DNA of 64,000 nt from Gemmatimonadaceae bacterium (GCA_036003045.1 DASYSS010000065.1:22279-86278); one strand, 5' to 3'; positions 44,144 through 56,146 are shown, counted from the first letter of the stretch. Notes: generated by a model from the sequence alone, not told the origin. Made by a program: numbers and translations.

Positions 44144-44805
44144 ACGGTCACTCCGCAGAGCGCCCGGAGCTTGGCGATCTCCGCCTTCGGATCGGGCGCG
44201 CAGAAGACCGCGTTGCCGGCGACGAACGTGTCTGCGCCCGCTTCCCACACGGCGTGAATCGTGTCGCGTCCGATGCCGCCGTCTACCTCGAGCGCGGCCT
44301 TGCTGCGCGCTTCGGCGAGCATCGCGCGCGCGCGGCGCACCTTGTCCACCGAGTACGAAATGAAGCGCTGCGCGCCATAGCCGGGGTTCACCGTCATGAC
44401 GAGCAGCAGGTCGAGCTCGGGGAGCACTTCACTCACGGCGCTGAGCGGCGTCGACGGATTGATCGCCGCGCCGGCTCGGCATCCGAGCTCGCGAATGCGA
44501 TCGAGCTGCCGGTGCAAATGCGGCGAAACCTCGGTGTGCACGGTCATGCCGGTCGCGCCGGCCGACGCGAAGTCGTCGAAAAACTTCTCCGGTTCGACGA
44601 CCATGAGATGCACGTCCAAGGGCAGCGTCGTGAGTTTGCGTACCGTCTCGATCACCTTCGCGCCGTACGTGATGTTGGGGACGAAGCGCCCGTCCATGAC
44701 GTCGATATGAATCCCGTCGGCGCCGCCCGCAACCACTGTCGCAATTTGTTCCCCCAGACGCGCGAAATCCGCGCTGAGGATGGACGGGACGATCCGAACG
44801 CTCAC
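44140..44805 (-). CDS. rpe: ribulose-phosphate 3-epimerase
   Basis: A 221-residue TIM-barrel enzyme. IVPSILSADFARLGEQ, HIDVMDGRFVPNITYG, DVHLMVVEP, MTVNPGYGAQRFI and LEVDGGIGRDT hold the metal and phosphate ligands of Rpe. It interconverts ribulose-5-P and xylulose-5-P. The GTG start overlaps the rsmB stop (GTGA). Confidence 0.96.
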   Translation of the reverse strand: MSVRIVPSILSADFARLGEQIATVVAGGADGIHIDVMDGRFVPNITYGAKVIETVRKLTTLPLDVHLMVVEPEKFFDDFASAGATGMTVHTEVSPHLHRQLDRIRELGCRAGAAINPSTPLSAVSEVLPELDLLLVMTVNPGYGAQRFISYSVDKVRRARAMLAEARSKAALEVDGGIGRDTIHAVWEAGADTFVAGNAVFCAPDPKAEIAKLRALCGVTV

Positions 44806-46190
44806 TCGGCTTGCCCCGTCCCCGCTCCAGCTTCGACACCGATGTTGCCGCCGACGTTCCGCAATCGCGCGGCAAACGCGCCGTCCGCGCCGTGCACCTG
44901 AGGCAGCACGCGAAGACGTCCGCGATCGAGCACGGAAGCGGGCACGACGCCCTCGGGCGGAGGGTCGAGTCGCCAGCCGGGGTGCTCGGACAGGAAGCGG
45001 TCGATCTGCTCGTCGTTCTCTTCGGGTTCGAGCGAGCACGTGCTGTAGACGAGCAGTCCTCCGGGGCGAACGACGGATGCCGCCGAGCGGAGAATCGAGC
45101 GCTGCAGTGATGCCATGACCGCGATGTCGGAGATCTTGAGCCGCCAGCGCGCGTCGGGGTGCCGGCGGAACGTCCCCGTGCCCGTGCACGGCACGTCGAC
45201 GAGCACCAAGTCTACCGGCCGGATCGCCGGGTTCCGCGCGTCGGCGACGTACGCGCCAAGCGTCGGAATCTCGAGGCGATGCGCGTTGTCGAGCACGCGC
45301 TGCAGGCGCGCGAACGACAAGTCGCTCGCGAAGACCCGTGAAGCAGCGCGCGACATCTCGATCGACTTACCGCCCGGCGCGGCGCAGAGATCGGCGACGA
45401 CGGCGCCGGTCGGCGCGCAAGCGTACTGCGCGACGAGCGTTGAGGCCGGATCCTGGATGTGAAACAGTCCCTGCCGAAACGCGCCCAGTTCAGTGAGTGA
45501 CGAAACCGGGCTCGACAGAAGAATGCTGTCACGAACGAGCGGCGCGTCGTCGACGCGGATTCCGGCCGTCTCGAGCATGGCTTCCAGCTGCTCGCGCACG
45601 ACGTGGTACGGCCGCGCGATGAGCGGCGCCTCGCGGTTGTTCGCGTCGAGCAAGCGGCGGGTCTCGTCGGCGCCGAAGCGCTCGAGCCACCGCGCGACGA
45701 GCCACCGCGGGTGCGAGCCGGACAGCGCGAGCGCGCTTGGCATCTCCGTCAAAACGGGAAGCGACAGCGCTTCGTGTTCGCGATCGAGACGACGAAGCAC
45801 GGCATTCGCGAGCTTGCTCGCGCCGATCCCGTGGCGCTGCTTCGCCAGCTCGACGGTCTGCGCGATCGCCGCGTACGCGGGGACGCTTTCCATGTACAGT
45901 AGCTGCGCCGCGCCGAGTCGAAGAAGATCGAGGAGATCCGCGTCGAGTCGCGCGATGCCGCCGCGCACGCGCGCGTCGAGGTGCGCGTCGATCCACGCGC
46001 GCCGGCGCAGCATGCCGTAGAGCAGTTCGCGCGCCCAGCGCCGATCGCGTCCGTCGAGGCGCGTCGTGCGGCGGTCGAAGGCGAGGTCGAGCAACTCGCC
46101 GGCTCGAAGATCCGTACACACCTCGGCCGCGGCGCGCCGCGCGTCCGTCACGCTCGGCGACGCAGGCTTGCGTAGGGCGTTGTGCGACAT
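44802..46190 (-). CDS. rsmB: 16S rRNA (cytosine-967-C5)-methyltransferase RsmB
   Basis: About 462 residues: a NusB-like RNA-binding domain (DARRAAAEVC...RRWARELLYGMLRRR), then a SAM methyltransferase domain with DLCAAPGGKSIEMS (SAM motif), DVPCTGTGTFRRHPD and YSTCSLEPEEN carrying the two catalytic Cys. I chose ATG 46190 near the domain start. ATG 46283, only 5 bases after the fmt stop, would add a low-complexity 31-residue leader and is possible. Confidence 0.92.
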   Translation of the reverse strand: MSHNALRKPASPSVTDARRAAAEVCTDLRAGELLDLAFDRRTTRLDGRDRRWARELLYGMLRRRAWIDAHLDARVRGGIARLDADLLDLLRLGAAQLLYMESVPAYAAIAQTVELAKQRHGIGASKLANAVLRRLDREHEALSLPVLTEMPSALALSGSHPRWLVARWLERFGADETRRLLDANNREAPLIARPYHVVREQLEAMLETAGIRVDDAPLVRDSILLSSPVSSLTELGAFRQGLFHIQDPASTLVAQYACAPTGAVVADLCAAPGGKSIEMSRAASRVFASDLSFARLQRVLDNAHRLEIPTLGAYVADARNPAIRPVDLVLVDVPCTGTGTFRRHPDARWRLKISDIAVMASLQRSILRSAASVVRPGGLLVYSTCSLEPEENDEQIDRFLSEHPGWRLDPPPEGVVPASVLDRGRLRVLPQVHGADGAFAARLRNVGGNIGVEAGAGTGQAE

Positions 46191-46288
46191 TGCGTGCGCG
46201 CCGACTTCGTCCGCGTGAACTGCGAGAACACTGCCTCCTCCGATACCGCCGGCGGACGACCGGTCCTGATCTGCGTCAGGCATGGTGT

Positions 46289-47257
46289 CTAAGATAGCCT
46301 CTCGCCGACCGCGATGCCCCTGCCGCGCGCCCACTCCCGAGGCGACATCGGCCGCTTACCGGCGGGCTGCACGCTTGCAATCTGCACGCTTCCCCCTCCC
46401 GGGCCGTCGCCGCAGGCGACGGTGAGTCCCTGGTCGTCGATGGCGAGGACCTCGCCGGGCTGCCGGTCCGACGTTCGAGGCGAGACACGGGCGCCGAACA
46501 GCTTGACCTCCCCGCCGCCCGCCCGGTTGGCCTCGCCTGATGAGCGCACCGCGTAAGCACCCGGGCGCGGGTCCAAGGCGCGTATCAGTCGTGCAACCGT
46601 CGCGGCGTCGGTGGTCCAGTCGATGCGCGCCATCGCGCGGTCGATCTTGGGCGCGTAGGTGGCCTTGGTTTCGTCCTGCGGTGTCTCCGCGGCTCGGCCC
46701 AATTCGATGAGCGCGAGCGCCTCGATCAAGGCCAGCGCGCCGAGCTCGGCGAGTCGCAGGCGCAACTCGCCGGCCGTCTCGTCGTCGGCGACCGGCGTGC
46801 GGACTTGAAGGATCGACGGCCCGGCGTCGAGCGCCTTCACCATTCGCATGATCGTGACGCCGGTTTCGGCGTGCCCTTCGCGAATCGTCGCCTCGATGGG
46901 AGCCGCTCCCCTGAGGAGTGGCAGCAGCGACGCGTGGATGTTGATCGTTCCGCGCGTCGGCAGATCGATGATCGTTTGCGAAAGGATGTGTCCGTATGCG
47001 ACGACGACGGAGATGTCCGGGGAGAGCTCGCGCAACTGCGCGAGGAATTCATCGCCCCGTGGCCGCTCCGGCTGGAAAACGGGAATCGCTTCGGCGGCCG
47101 CGACACGCTTTACCGGCGGCGGCTCGAGGATCGACCGCGACCGGCCGACGGGACGGTCGGGTTGGGTGACGACGCCGACGACCTCGAATCCCTCGCCGAG
47201 CAGCGCGCGCAGCGGCGGCAGCGAAAAATCGGGCGTGCCCCAGAAGAGCACGCGCAC
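46289..47257 (-). CDS. fmt: methionyl-tRNA formyltransferase
   Basis: A 322-residue enzyme. RVLFWGTPDFSLPPLRALL starts the formyltransferase fold. HASLLPLLRGAAPIEATI is the 10-formyl-THF signature, and the catalytic Asn/His/Asp set appears in INIHASLLP and later KALDAGPSIL. A C-terminal OB-fold follows. The GTG start directly abuts the def stop. def and fmt together make and remove the formyl group of initiator methionine. Confidence 0.95.
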   Translation of the reverse strand: MRVLFWGTPDFSLPPLRALLGEGFEVVGVVTQPDRPVGRSRSILEPPPVKRVAAAEAIPVFQPERPRGDEFLAQLRELSPDISVVVAYGHILSQTIIDLPTRGTINIHASLLPLLRGAAPIEATIREGHAETGVTIMRMVKALDAGPSILQVRTPVADDETAGELRLRLAELGALALIEALALIELGRAAETPQDETKATYAPKIDRAMARIDWTTDAATVARLIRALDPRPGAYAVRSSGEANRAGGGEVKLFGARVSPRTSDRQPGEVLAIDDQGLTVACGDGPGGGSVQIASVQPAGKRPMSPREWARGRGIAVGERLS

Positions 47258-47814
47258 TCACAGCTCCTCGTCGGGGTGCTCGTGGTTCCGCGACGGGTCG
47301 ATTTCCAGTTTTCTGACGAATCCCGGGTACTTGTCCTTTTCCTTCGCCCAACGCGCCATCGCCGACCGCCGCTTCAGAATGCTCAAATAGTCGACGAACA
47401 ACTTGCCGTGCAGGTGATCGATCTCGTGTTGGAGGCAGCGCGCGAGGAGCTCGCCCGCTTCCACTTCGAACGTCTGTCCGTCGAGTCCCATCGCGCGCAC
47501 TTTGACCCGCGCCGGCCGCTCGACATCGCCGTAGACGTCGGGGATCGACAGGCAGCCTTCTTCCGCCTTCGCGCTTCTCGCGTCGGATTCGACGATCTCC
47601 GGGTTGATGATCGTGAAGCGGTCCGTGTCCACGCCGATGACGGCCACGCGCTCGGTGCGCCCGACCTGCGGCGCGGCGAGTCCGATGCCTTTGGCGACGT
47701 CCATCGTCTCGAACATGTTCTTGACCAGCTCGCGCAGCTCATCGGTGACGACGGCGACGGGCTTCGTTTCCTCGCGCAGCACCGGGTCGCCAAGGACCCG
47801 AATGTCGAGAATGC

Positions 47815-47818
<4 letters not shown>
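47258..47818 (-). CDS. def: peptide deformylase
   Basis: A 186-residue metallo-hydrolase with all three motifs: GIGLAAPQVG, EEGCLSIP and LQHEIDHLHG. The Cys and two His bind the metal. It removes N-formyl groups from new proteins. The GTG start overlaps the yajC stop (GTGA). The C-terminal 30 charged residues are a modest extension. Confidence 0.96.
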
Positions 47819-50422
<2,604 letters not shown>

Positions 50423-50658
50423 CAGAGCGGTGGGACGTTCCGGTTGCGGTGATCGAAGGGAGAAATCTCGAGAGGCGGCGCGAGCCTGGCCGTGAGCGCG
50501 AGCGTGCAGCATGAGCTGTGAGCCCAAACGACGCCGGAACGGCGGGCAGTTGCTCGCGGCTCCTGTTGTCAGCTGATGCTCGAGGCTAGGCTCGCATCCG
50601 CTCCGCGATTCTGCCGAGCCGAGAGAGTCCAGCCCGAGGCAGTTCGCGCCGTCTTGAT

Positions 50659-51684
50659 TCAGAAGAGTGTCGGCTGCCCATTCGATCCGGGCGCCACGAT
50701 CCCGAAGTGTTCGTACGCCGCCCGCGTCGCCGTGCGTCCGCGCGGCGTCCGTTGAAGAAAGCCGTGTTGCACGAGAAAGGGCTCGTACACTTCCTCGATC
50801 GTGTTCTCGTCTTCGCCGATCGAGACGGCGATCGTCTTCAGCCCCACCGGGCCGCCGTCGAACTTCTCGATGATCGTGCGAAGGATTCGCGTGTCCATGT
50901 CGTCGAGCCCGAACGCGTCGACGTCGAGCATGGAGAGCGCCTGGTCGGCGATCGGCTTGCTCACCACACCGTTGCCTCGGACCTGCGCGAAATCTCGAAC
51001 TCGTCGCAGCAAACGGTTGGCGACGCGTGGCGTGCCGCGGGCCCGCCGCGCGATCTCGGCCGCACCCGCCGGATCGACGTCGACCTTCAGCACGTCGGCC
51101 GTACGCTGCACGATCAACTCGAGGTCCTCGGACGGGTAGAAGTTCAACCGCTGCTCGATCCCGAACCGCGCGCGCATCGGGGCCGTGAGCATCCCGAGCC
51201 GCGTCGTCGCGCCGACGAGCGTGAACTGCTCGATGTCCATCGTCACCGTGTTCGCCTTCGGTCCGTCGCCCAAACGAATCTCGATCTTGTAGTCCTCCAT
51301 CGCCGGATAGAGAAACTCCTCGATGATCGGACGCAGCCGATGGATCTCGTCGATGAACAGGATGTCGCCGCGCCGCAGATTCGTCAGCGTCGACACGAGA
51401 TCGCCGGGCTTCTCGAGCGCCGGTCCGGAGCTCGTATGGATGTTCACGCCCAGCTCCCGCGCGATCAGCTCGGCGAGCGTCGTCTTGCCGAGTCCGGGCG
51501 GGCCGAAAAAGAGCGTGTGATCGAGCGGCTCTCGCCTCTGCATCGCCGCGTCGATGTAAATCCGCAGCGCGTCCTTCACCTTGTCCTGCCCGATGAACTC
51601 CGACAGCCGCTGCGGCCGCAGCGACAGCTCGACGACGGATTCGTCGACGAGAACCTCAGGCGTGGTGATCTCGGCGCGCGACAT
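50659..51684 (-). CDS. ruvB: Holliday junction branch migration helicase RuvB
   Basis: A 341-residue AAA+ motor. [20 protein letters not shown], Walker [12 protein letters not shown], Walker [10 protein letters not shown], sensor [19 protein letters not shown] and the winged helix ([16 protein letters not shown]) are all present. ATG 51684 is supported by TATATT 7 bases upstream. It is split from ruvC-ruvA by an aminotransferase gene and repeat R3. Confidence 0.96.
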   Translation of the reverse strand: MSRAEITTPEVLVDESVVELSLRPQRLSEFIGQDKVKDALRIYIDAAMQRREPLDHTLFFGPPGLGKTTLAELIARELGVNIHTSSGPALEKPGDLVSTLTNLRRGDILFIDEIHRLRPIIEEFLYPAMEDYKIEIRLGDGPKANTVTMDIEQFTLVGATTRLGMLTAPMRARFGIEQRLNFYPSEDLELIVQRTADVLKVDVDPAGAAEIARRARGTPRVANRLLRRVRDFAQVRGNGVVSKPIADQALSMLDVDAFGLDDMDTRILRTIIEKFDGGPVGLKTIAVSIGEDENTIEEVYEPFLVQHGFLQRTPRGRTATRAAYEHFGIVAPGSNGQPTLF

Positions 51685-51691
51685 GCGATTC

Positions 51692-51697
51692 AATATA
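51692..51697 (-). promoter_or_regulatory. TANNNT -10-like element (TATATT) for ruvB
   Basis: On the minus strand TATATT lies 7 bases before the ATG at 51684. No Shine-Dalgarno is present, so ruvB is probably leaderless. Confidence 0.45.
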
Positions 51698-51753
51698 CCC
51701 GAAGAGTTGCCGAAATCCCGGTCTGCCCCGCTCGGGCGAGCTGCTGAACTGAT

Positions 51754-51997
51754 TCACCGCAGAGACGCAGAGAACGCGGAGGGGCGCAGAGGACTGCCTC
51801 GGTGAAAAAAGGCTGTTCGCGTCACGCGGCCGGGCGCTTCTTGTTAGAGCCGCTCGCGAAGCTCCTAGGAAGCGTGTCTCCTCGGCCGAGTACCTTCCCG
51901 AGCGGCGGTTACCAGAGAGGAAAGCTCGTGGGACGAAGGACGCCGCGTGCGCGGCATTTCTCTGCGTTCCTCCGCGTCCTCTGCGTCTCTGCGGTGA
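51754..51997. repeat. intergenic repeat locus R3: 39-bp inverted arms around 166 bp
   Basis: Arms 51754-51792 and 51959-51997 are reverse complements with about three mismatches; the unit is TCACCGCAGAGACGCAGAG followed by (G/A)ACGCGGAGG. A nested 8-bp inverted pair GCCGCTCG/CGAGCGGC lies inside (51849-51856, 51899-51906). I see no reading frame inside. The whole lies between ruvB and the aminotransferase gene. Confidence 0.85.
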
Positions 51998-52001
51998 GTA
52001 G

Positions 52002-52055
52002 TTGCCGTTGCTCTTGTAGTTGCCGTTGCTCTTGTAGTCGCAGTTGCAGTTGCAG
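52002..52055. repeat. 18-bp tandem repeat, GTTG-rich tail of R3
   Basis: TTGCCGTTGCTCTTGTAG occurs twice exactly (52002-52019, 52020-52037). It is followed by the related TCGCAGTTGCAGTTGCAG (52038-52055). There are no spacers, so it is not a CRISPR array. It ends 28 bases before the aminotransferase stop codon. Confidence 0.85.
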
Positions 52056-52083
52056 CCCGTATTGAATTCGCGCTACCCAGCCA

Positions 52084-53241
52084 CTAAACCGTGGCCCGCA
52101 ACCGCGACAACCGCTCGGCCGCATCGTCCAGCGTCGACTGCTTCTTACAGAACGCGAAGCGGGTGAAGGGGCGGCCGTCTTCTTTGTTCGAGTAGAAGCT
52201 CGAGCCGGGCACCGTGGCGACACCGATTTCGGCCGTCATCCACTTGGCGAACGTCACGTCGTCGAGGTCGCTGATCTTCGAGAAATCGGCGAGGACGAAA
52301 TAGGCGCCTTCGGGGGTCGCGAACTCGAAGCCTTGCTCGCGGAGGACGCCGCACAAGAAATCGCGGCGCTGCTTGTAGTGCGCGGAGAACTCGTTGTAGT
52401 AGTCGGGCCCGAACGCGAATCCGACGGCGGCGGCGGCTTGGAGTGGAGCGGGCGCGCCGACGGTGAGGAAGTCGTGCACCTTGCGGATGGGACCAGTCTG
52501 TTCAGGAGGCGCGATGATCCAGCCGATGCGCCAGCCGGTGCAGCTGTAGGTCTTCGAGAGCGACGAGATCGTGATCGTGCGCTCGCGCATGCCGGGCCAG
52601 GTCGCGATCTCGTGGTGATGGCCCTTGTAGATCATGTGCTCGTAGGGCGCGTCGGTGATCGCCCACGCGTCGTGCTCGACGCACAAGTTCGCGATCAGCG
52701 ACATTTCGTCGCGCGTCAGCACGCGGCCCGTTGGGTTGTGCGGGGTGTTGACGATGATCGCCTTCGTGCGCGAGGTGAACGCCTTTCGCAGGCGATCCGG
52801 ATCGAACGTCCAGTCCGGCCGTTCCATCGGCACGAACACCGGCTTGGCTCCGGCGAGTATGGCATCCGGCCCATAATTCTCGTAGAACGGCTCGGGAATG
52901 ATCACCTCGTCGCCGGAATCCATGAGCGCCATGAACACCGAGGCCATCGCTTCCGTCGCGCCGCACGTCACCGTCACGTCGCGGTCGGGATCGACTTCCA
53001 TGTCGTAGAACCGGCGATACTTCTCGGCGATCGCTTGTCGCAGAACCGGCGCGCCCCACGTGACCGCGTACTGGTTGATGTCGCCGTTGATCGCGGTACA
53101 CGCCGCGGCTTTCATCGCCTCGGGCATCGCGAAATCGGGAAATCCCTGCGCCAGGTTCACGGCGTTGTGCATGGCGGCGATCCGCGTCATCTCGCGGATC
53201 ACGGATTCGGTGAACGTCGAGGTTCGTCGAGCTGCGAGCAC
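52084..53241 (-). CDS. class I/II PLP aminotransferase (aspartate/kynurenine aminotransferase-like)
   Basis: A 385-residue fold-type I enzyme. AVNLAQGFPDFAMPEAM and NQYAVTWGAPVLRQAIAEKY start it, VNTPHNPTGRVL and TDAPYEHMIY bind PLP, and SSLSKTYSCTGWRIG has the PLP lysine. FTRFAFCKK near the end has the substrate Arg. It resembles methionine/kynurenine/glutamine aminotransferases; substrate is unresolved. The start is GTG with GGAG upstream, 20 bases after ruvA. Confidence 0.92.
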   Translation of the reverse strand: MLAARRTSTFTESVIREMTRIAAMHNAVNLAQGFPDFAMPEAMKAAACTAINGDINQYAVTWGAPVLRQAIAEKYRRFYDMEVDPDRDVTVTCGATEAMASVFMALMDSGDEVIIPEPFYENYGPDAILAGAKPVFVPMERPDWTFDPDRLRKAFTSRTKAIIVNTPHNPTGRVLTRDEMSLIANLCVEHDAWAITDAPYEHMIYKGHHHEIATWPGMRERTITISSLSKTYSCTGWRIGWIIAPPEQTGPIRKVHDFLTVGAPAPLQAAAAVGFAFGPDYYNEFSAHYKQRRDFLCGVLREQGFEFATPEGAYFVLADFSKISDLDDVTFAKWMTAEIGVATVPGSSFYSNKEDGRPFTRFAFCKKQSTLDDAAERLSRLRATV

Positions 53242-53261
53242 GTGTCTTCTCCGTCCTGCGG

Positions 53262-53873
53262 TTAGCCTCGAATCTTGCCAAGCGATCGGCGAACGAGATC
53301 GGCCGTCTCGCCGGGCTTCCCACCATCGTCCAACGCCGCCTTGACCGCGCGCTCAGCGTCAGGCATCGAATAGCCCAGCGACACGAGCGCGCGAACGGCA
53401 TCCTCGGCGCCGGGAATTCCGCCGCCGGGGCGGCCCGGCCCCCCCCCACCGGGAGCGGAAACATGCAGGTCGTCGAGCTTGTCGGCGAGATCCAGGATGA
53501 GCTGTTCGGCCTTCTTTCTCCCTACGCGCGGCACACTCTGAAGCGTTGCCAAGTCCTTGTCCCGCAACGCTCGAACGACGCGGTCGGCGGTCAGCGTCGA
53601 CAGCAGGCCGAGGGCCAGAGAAGGGCCCACGCCCTTGGCATCGAGCACCCGCTGAAAGACGCGGCGCTCGTGCGCGGTGGCGAAGCCGTAGAGCTGCCAG
53701 CCGTCCTCTTTCACCACCAAATACGTATGCAGCGACGCCGGTTCGCCCGCGCGCGGCAGCGATTCGTAGACGTTGAGCGGGATCGCCAACTCGTACGCCA
53801 CGCCGCCGGCGGTCATGATCTCGACGCGATCCAATTCCTTCGAAACGAGCGTCCCGCTGACGTGCGAAATCAT
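53262..53873 (-). CDS. ruvA: Holliday junction branch migration protein RuvA
   Basis: A 203-residue protein with OB-fold domain I (ISHVSGTLVSKELDRVEIMT), helix-hairpin-helix domain II (GVGPSLALGLLSTL; VPRVGRKKAEQLILDL), a Gly/Pro linker, and domain III (EDAVRALVSLGYSMPDAERA) that binds RuvB. ATGA overlap with ruvC. Confidence 0.96.
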   Translation of the reverse strand: MISHVSGTLVSKELDRVEIMTAGGVAYELAIPLNVYESLPRAGEPASLHTYLVVKEDGWQLYGFATAHERRVFQRVLDAKGVGPSLALGLLSTLTADRVVRALRDKDLATLQSVPRVGRKKAEQLILDLADKLDDLHVSAPGGGGPGRPGGGIPGAEDAVRALVSLGYSMPDAERAVKAALDDGGKPGETADLVRRSLGKIRG

Positions 53874-54427
53874 GAAAGCTGAACAGGGCGCGTCGGAGCG
53901 CGGCGCGCGGGCACGATCGCTCCCGTTGCGCCGACTACGGGGAGGCGTGCGGCGACCAGTCCGGCGATCGCCGCCGCGACGCCGTCGGCCGCGTCACTTG
54001 GCTGCGGCGCCGTCTTCAATCGCAACATGCGGGTGATCATGAACTGCACTTGTTCTTTGGTCGCCGCGCCCGTTCCCACGACGGCCTTCTTGATCTCGGC
54101 GGGTGGAATCTCCCGAATGTCGAGATTCGCTCGGCTGCCGGCGAGGAGCACGACGCCGCGAGCGTGCCCCAGTACGACCGTCGTCCGCACATTCTTGGCG
54201 TAGAACACGTCCTCGACGCACAGCGCATGCGGCTTGTGACGCTCGATCAGCTCGACGACGCCTTCATAGATGTCGCGGAGACGCATCGCCAGAGGATCGC
54301 GCGGGCGGGTGCGAATGACGCCGCATTCTATGAGCGAGACGTGCCCAACTGCCCGCACGTCTTCTCCTCCCTGTACGACACCGTAGCCGGTGTTCGCGGT
54401 GCCCGGATCGATGCCGAGAACGATCAC
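53870..54427 (-). CDS. ruvC: crossover junction endodeoxyribonuclease RuvC
   Basis: A 185-residue RNase H-fold resolvase. GIDPGTANTGYGVV carries the first catalytic Asp, CVEDVFYAKN the Glu, and DAADGVAAAIA the late Asp. It cuts Holliday junctions moved by RuvAB. The GTG start is 16 bases after yebC. A basic tail of about 15 residues follows the domain. Confidence 0.96.
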   Translation of the reverse strand: MIVLGIDPGTANTGYGVVQGGEDVRAVGHVSLIECGVIRTRPRDPLAMRLRDIYEGVVELIERHKPHALCVEDVFYAKNVRTTVVLGHARGVVLLAGSRANLDIREIPPAEIKKAVVGTGAATKEQVQFMITRMLRLKTAPQPSDAADGVAAAIAGLVAARLPVVGATGAIVPARRAPTRPVQLS

Positions 54428-54443
54428 CGGGCTCGCGCGAGCC

Positions 54444-55193
54444 TCACTCGTTACTCCGCGCCATCTCGGTCACGTCCATGTCGAAGTTCGCCCAGACCTT
54501 CTGCACGTCGTCGAGATCTTCGATCGTCTCGAGCAGCTTGAGCAGCGCGTCGCCGTCCTTGCCGGCGATCGTCACGGTCGTCTTGGGAACCATCGCCAAC
54601 TCGGCCTCGCCGATCTTGACGCCGGCGGTCTTGAGCTTGTCCTGCACCGAATGGAAGTCGTGCGGCGTCGTCGAGACGAGGAATCGCTCCTCTTCGCGAG
54701 CGACGTCTTCGGCGCCGGCGTCGAGAGCAGCTTCCATTAGCGCGTCCTCGCCGATCGTCGACGCGTCGACGTAGATCTGCCCCTTCTTCTCGAACATCCA
54801 CGCCACCGAGTTCGGCGCGCCGAGGTTGCCGCCGAGTCGCGTCATCTTGCTGCGAACTTCGGCGACCGTGCGCGTCGGGTTGTCGGTCACGGCGTCGATG
54901 AGGAGCGCGACCCCGCCCGGGCCGAAGCCCTCGTACGTCACTTCGTGGTAGTCGACGCCTTCCAGCTCGCCTGTCCCCTTCTTGACCGCGCGCTCGATGT
55001 TTTCCTTCGGCATCGAGTTCGATCGCGCGGTGTCGATCGCGAGACGGAGCCGCGGATTACCGCCGGGATCGCCGCCGCCGATTTTGGCGGCCATGGTGAT
55101 CTCGCGGATCAGCTTGGTGAACAGCGCGCCGCGCTTGGCGTCGGCCGCCGCCTTGTAGTGCTTGATCTGCTTCCATTTACTGTGGCCGGCCAT
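54444..55193 (-). CDS. YebC/PmpR-family transcriptional/translational regulator
   Basis: A 249-residue protein starting MAGHSKWKQIKHYKAAADAK, the YebC hallmark, with PRLRLAIDTARSNSMPKENI and YEGFGPGGVALLIDAVTDN. Family members bind DNA or help ribosomes through difficult sequences. yebC-ruvC-ruvA is a common arrangement and is kept here. Confidence 0.95.
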   Translation of the reverse strand: MAGHSKWKQIKHYKAAADAKRGALFTKLIREITMAAKIGGGDPGGNPRLRLAIDTARSNSMPKENIERAVKKGTGELEGVDYHEVTYEGFGPGGVALLIDAVTDNPTRTVAEVRSKMTRLGGNLGAPNSVAWMFEKKGQIYVDASTIGEDALMEAALDAGAEDVAREEERFLVSTTPHDFHSVQDKLKTAGVKIGEAELAMVPKTTVTIAGKDGDALLKLLETIEDLDDVQKVWANFDMDVTEMARSNE

Positions 55194-55222
55194 CGCGCGA
55201 ATGGGGCAAAGGTTCAGGAAGA

Positions 55223-55228
55223 AATATA
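55223..55228 (-). promoter_or_regulatory. possible -10 element (TATATT) for yebC-ruvCA
   Basis: On the minus strand TATATT lies 29 bases before the yebC ATG, implying a short leader of about 20 bases. This differs from the leaderless spacing elsewhere, and no -35 was recognised. Confidence 0.3.
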
Positions 55229-55294
55229 GGTGCGATGGGGGGCGACGCGTGCGAGGACGGAGTACGGAGACCTCGGACGAGGCCTCCGCACTCC

Positions 55295-56146
55295 TCACCT
55301 TTCCGGATCCAGCATGTCCTCGAACCGCATCCACTGGGCGTAGAAATAGAGGTCGACGTAGCCGGTGGGTCCGTTGCGGTTCTTGCGGATGAGCAGTTCG
55401 GTCGCTCCCTCGACGTCGCGCGCGGGCTGATACATGTGCTCTCGGAAGAGCGTCATCACGACGTCGGCGTGTTCCTTGATCGCGCCGCGCGCGCCGAAAT
55501 CGTCGAGCAGCGGGCGCCGGTCGGCGCGTGAGCCGAGCTCGCGCACCGTGGCCGTGGTGACGACGACGAGGCCGCGTTCGAGCGCAAGCGTCTTGAGGTC
55601 GCGCACCGAACGCGCGAGCTCCTCGTCGAGCAACTCGTCGCCGGAGGCCGTCGCGCTCAGGCTGTCGACGAAGACGATTTCGGTGAACGGCAATCCGTCG
55701 AGCATCGAGGCGATCGCCCCGACGCCGCCCGTCGGCGGACGATCCACGATGGGCAGATTCTCTCGCAGCCGAAGCGCGACGGACCCCGCGTTGGCGCGCG
55801 CCATGTCGTCGAGAGTGCCCTGACGCAGATCGTCGATTTTCGTGCGCGCCTCGATCGCGATCACGCGCTCGAGCACGCGCTCGGCGGACATCTCACCCGT
55901 GAGAAAGAGCACGCGCGCCGACGCGAGCGACATGCGGATGGCGAACGCCAGCGCGAGCGCCGACTTTCCGCTCGCCGTGTCGCCGCCGATCACGACGAGA
56001 TCGCCGCGACGCAGCCCGCCGCCGAGCATCTTGTCGAGGCTCGCGAATCCGGTGGGAACGGTCGACGGCGGCGGCGCGCCGTCGGCAACGGCGTCGACGC
56101 GCGAGAGCAGGACTGAAAGAGGCGAGATGTCTGTCGTGCGCGTCAT
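55295..56146 (-). CDS. RecA-like ATPase resembling the DnaB helicase C-terminal domain
   Basis: A 283-residue stand-alone RecA-fold ATPase. TGFASLDKMLGGGLRRGDLV and Walker A GGDTASGKSALALAFAI match the opening of the DnaB C-terminal domain. LFLTGEMSAERVLERVIA corresponds to DnaB motif H1a, IVFVDSLSA is Walker B, and RKNRNGPTGYVDLYFYAQWM is the DnaB C-terminal signature. The DnaB N-terminal primase-binding domain is missing. It is too short to be the replicative helicase; it may be a repair or recombination accessory. It lies 101 bases upstream of yebC. Confidence 0.85.
   Translation of the reverse strand: MTRTTDISPLSVLLSRVDAVADGAPPPSTVPTGFASLDKMLGGGLRRGDLVVIGGDTASGKSALALAFAIRMSLASARVLFLTGEMSAERVLERVIAIEARTKIDDLRQGTLDDMARANAGSVALRLRENLPIVDRPPTGGVGAIASMLDGLPFTEIVFVDSLSATASGDELLDEELARSVRDLKTLALERGLVVVTTATVRELGSRADRRPLLDDFGARGAIKEHADVVMTLFREHMYQPARDVEGATELLIRKNRNGPTGYVDLYFYAQWMRFEDMLDPER

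Noticed and set aside
50423..50658. Possible gene or RNA between queA and ruvB
   Set aside because: No convincing start, codon pattern or fold was found in these 236 bases.
52002..52055. Tandem 18-mers considered as a CRISPR array
   Set aside because: The units are head-to-tail with no spacers, and no cas genes are in the window.
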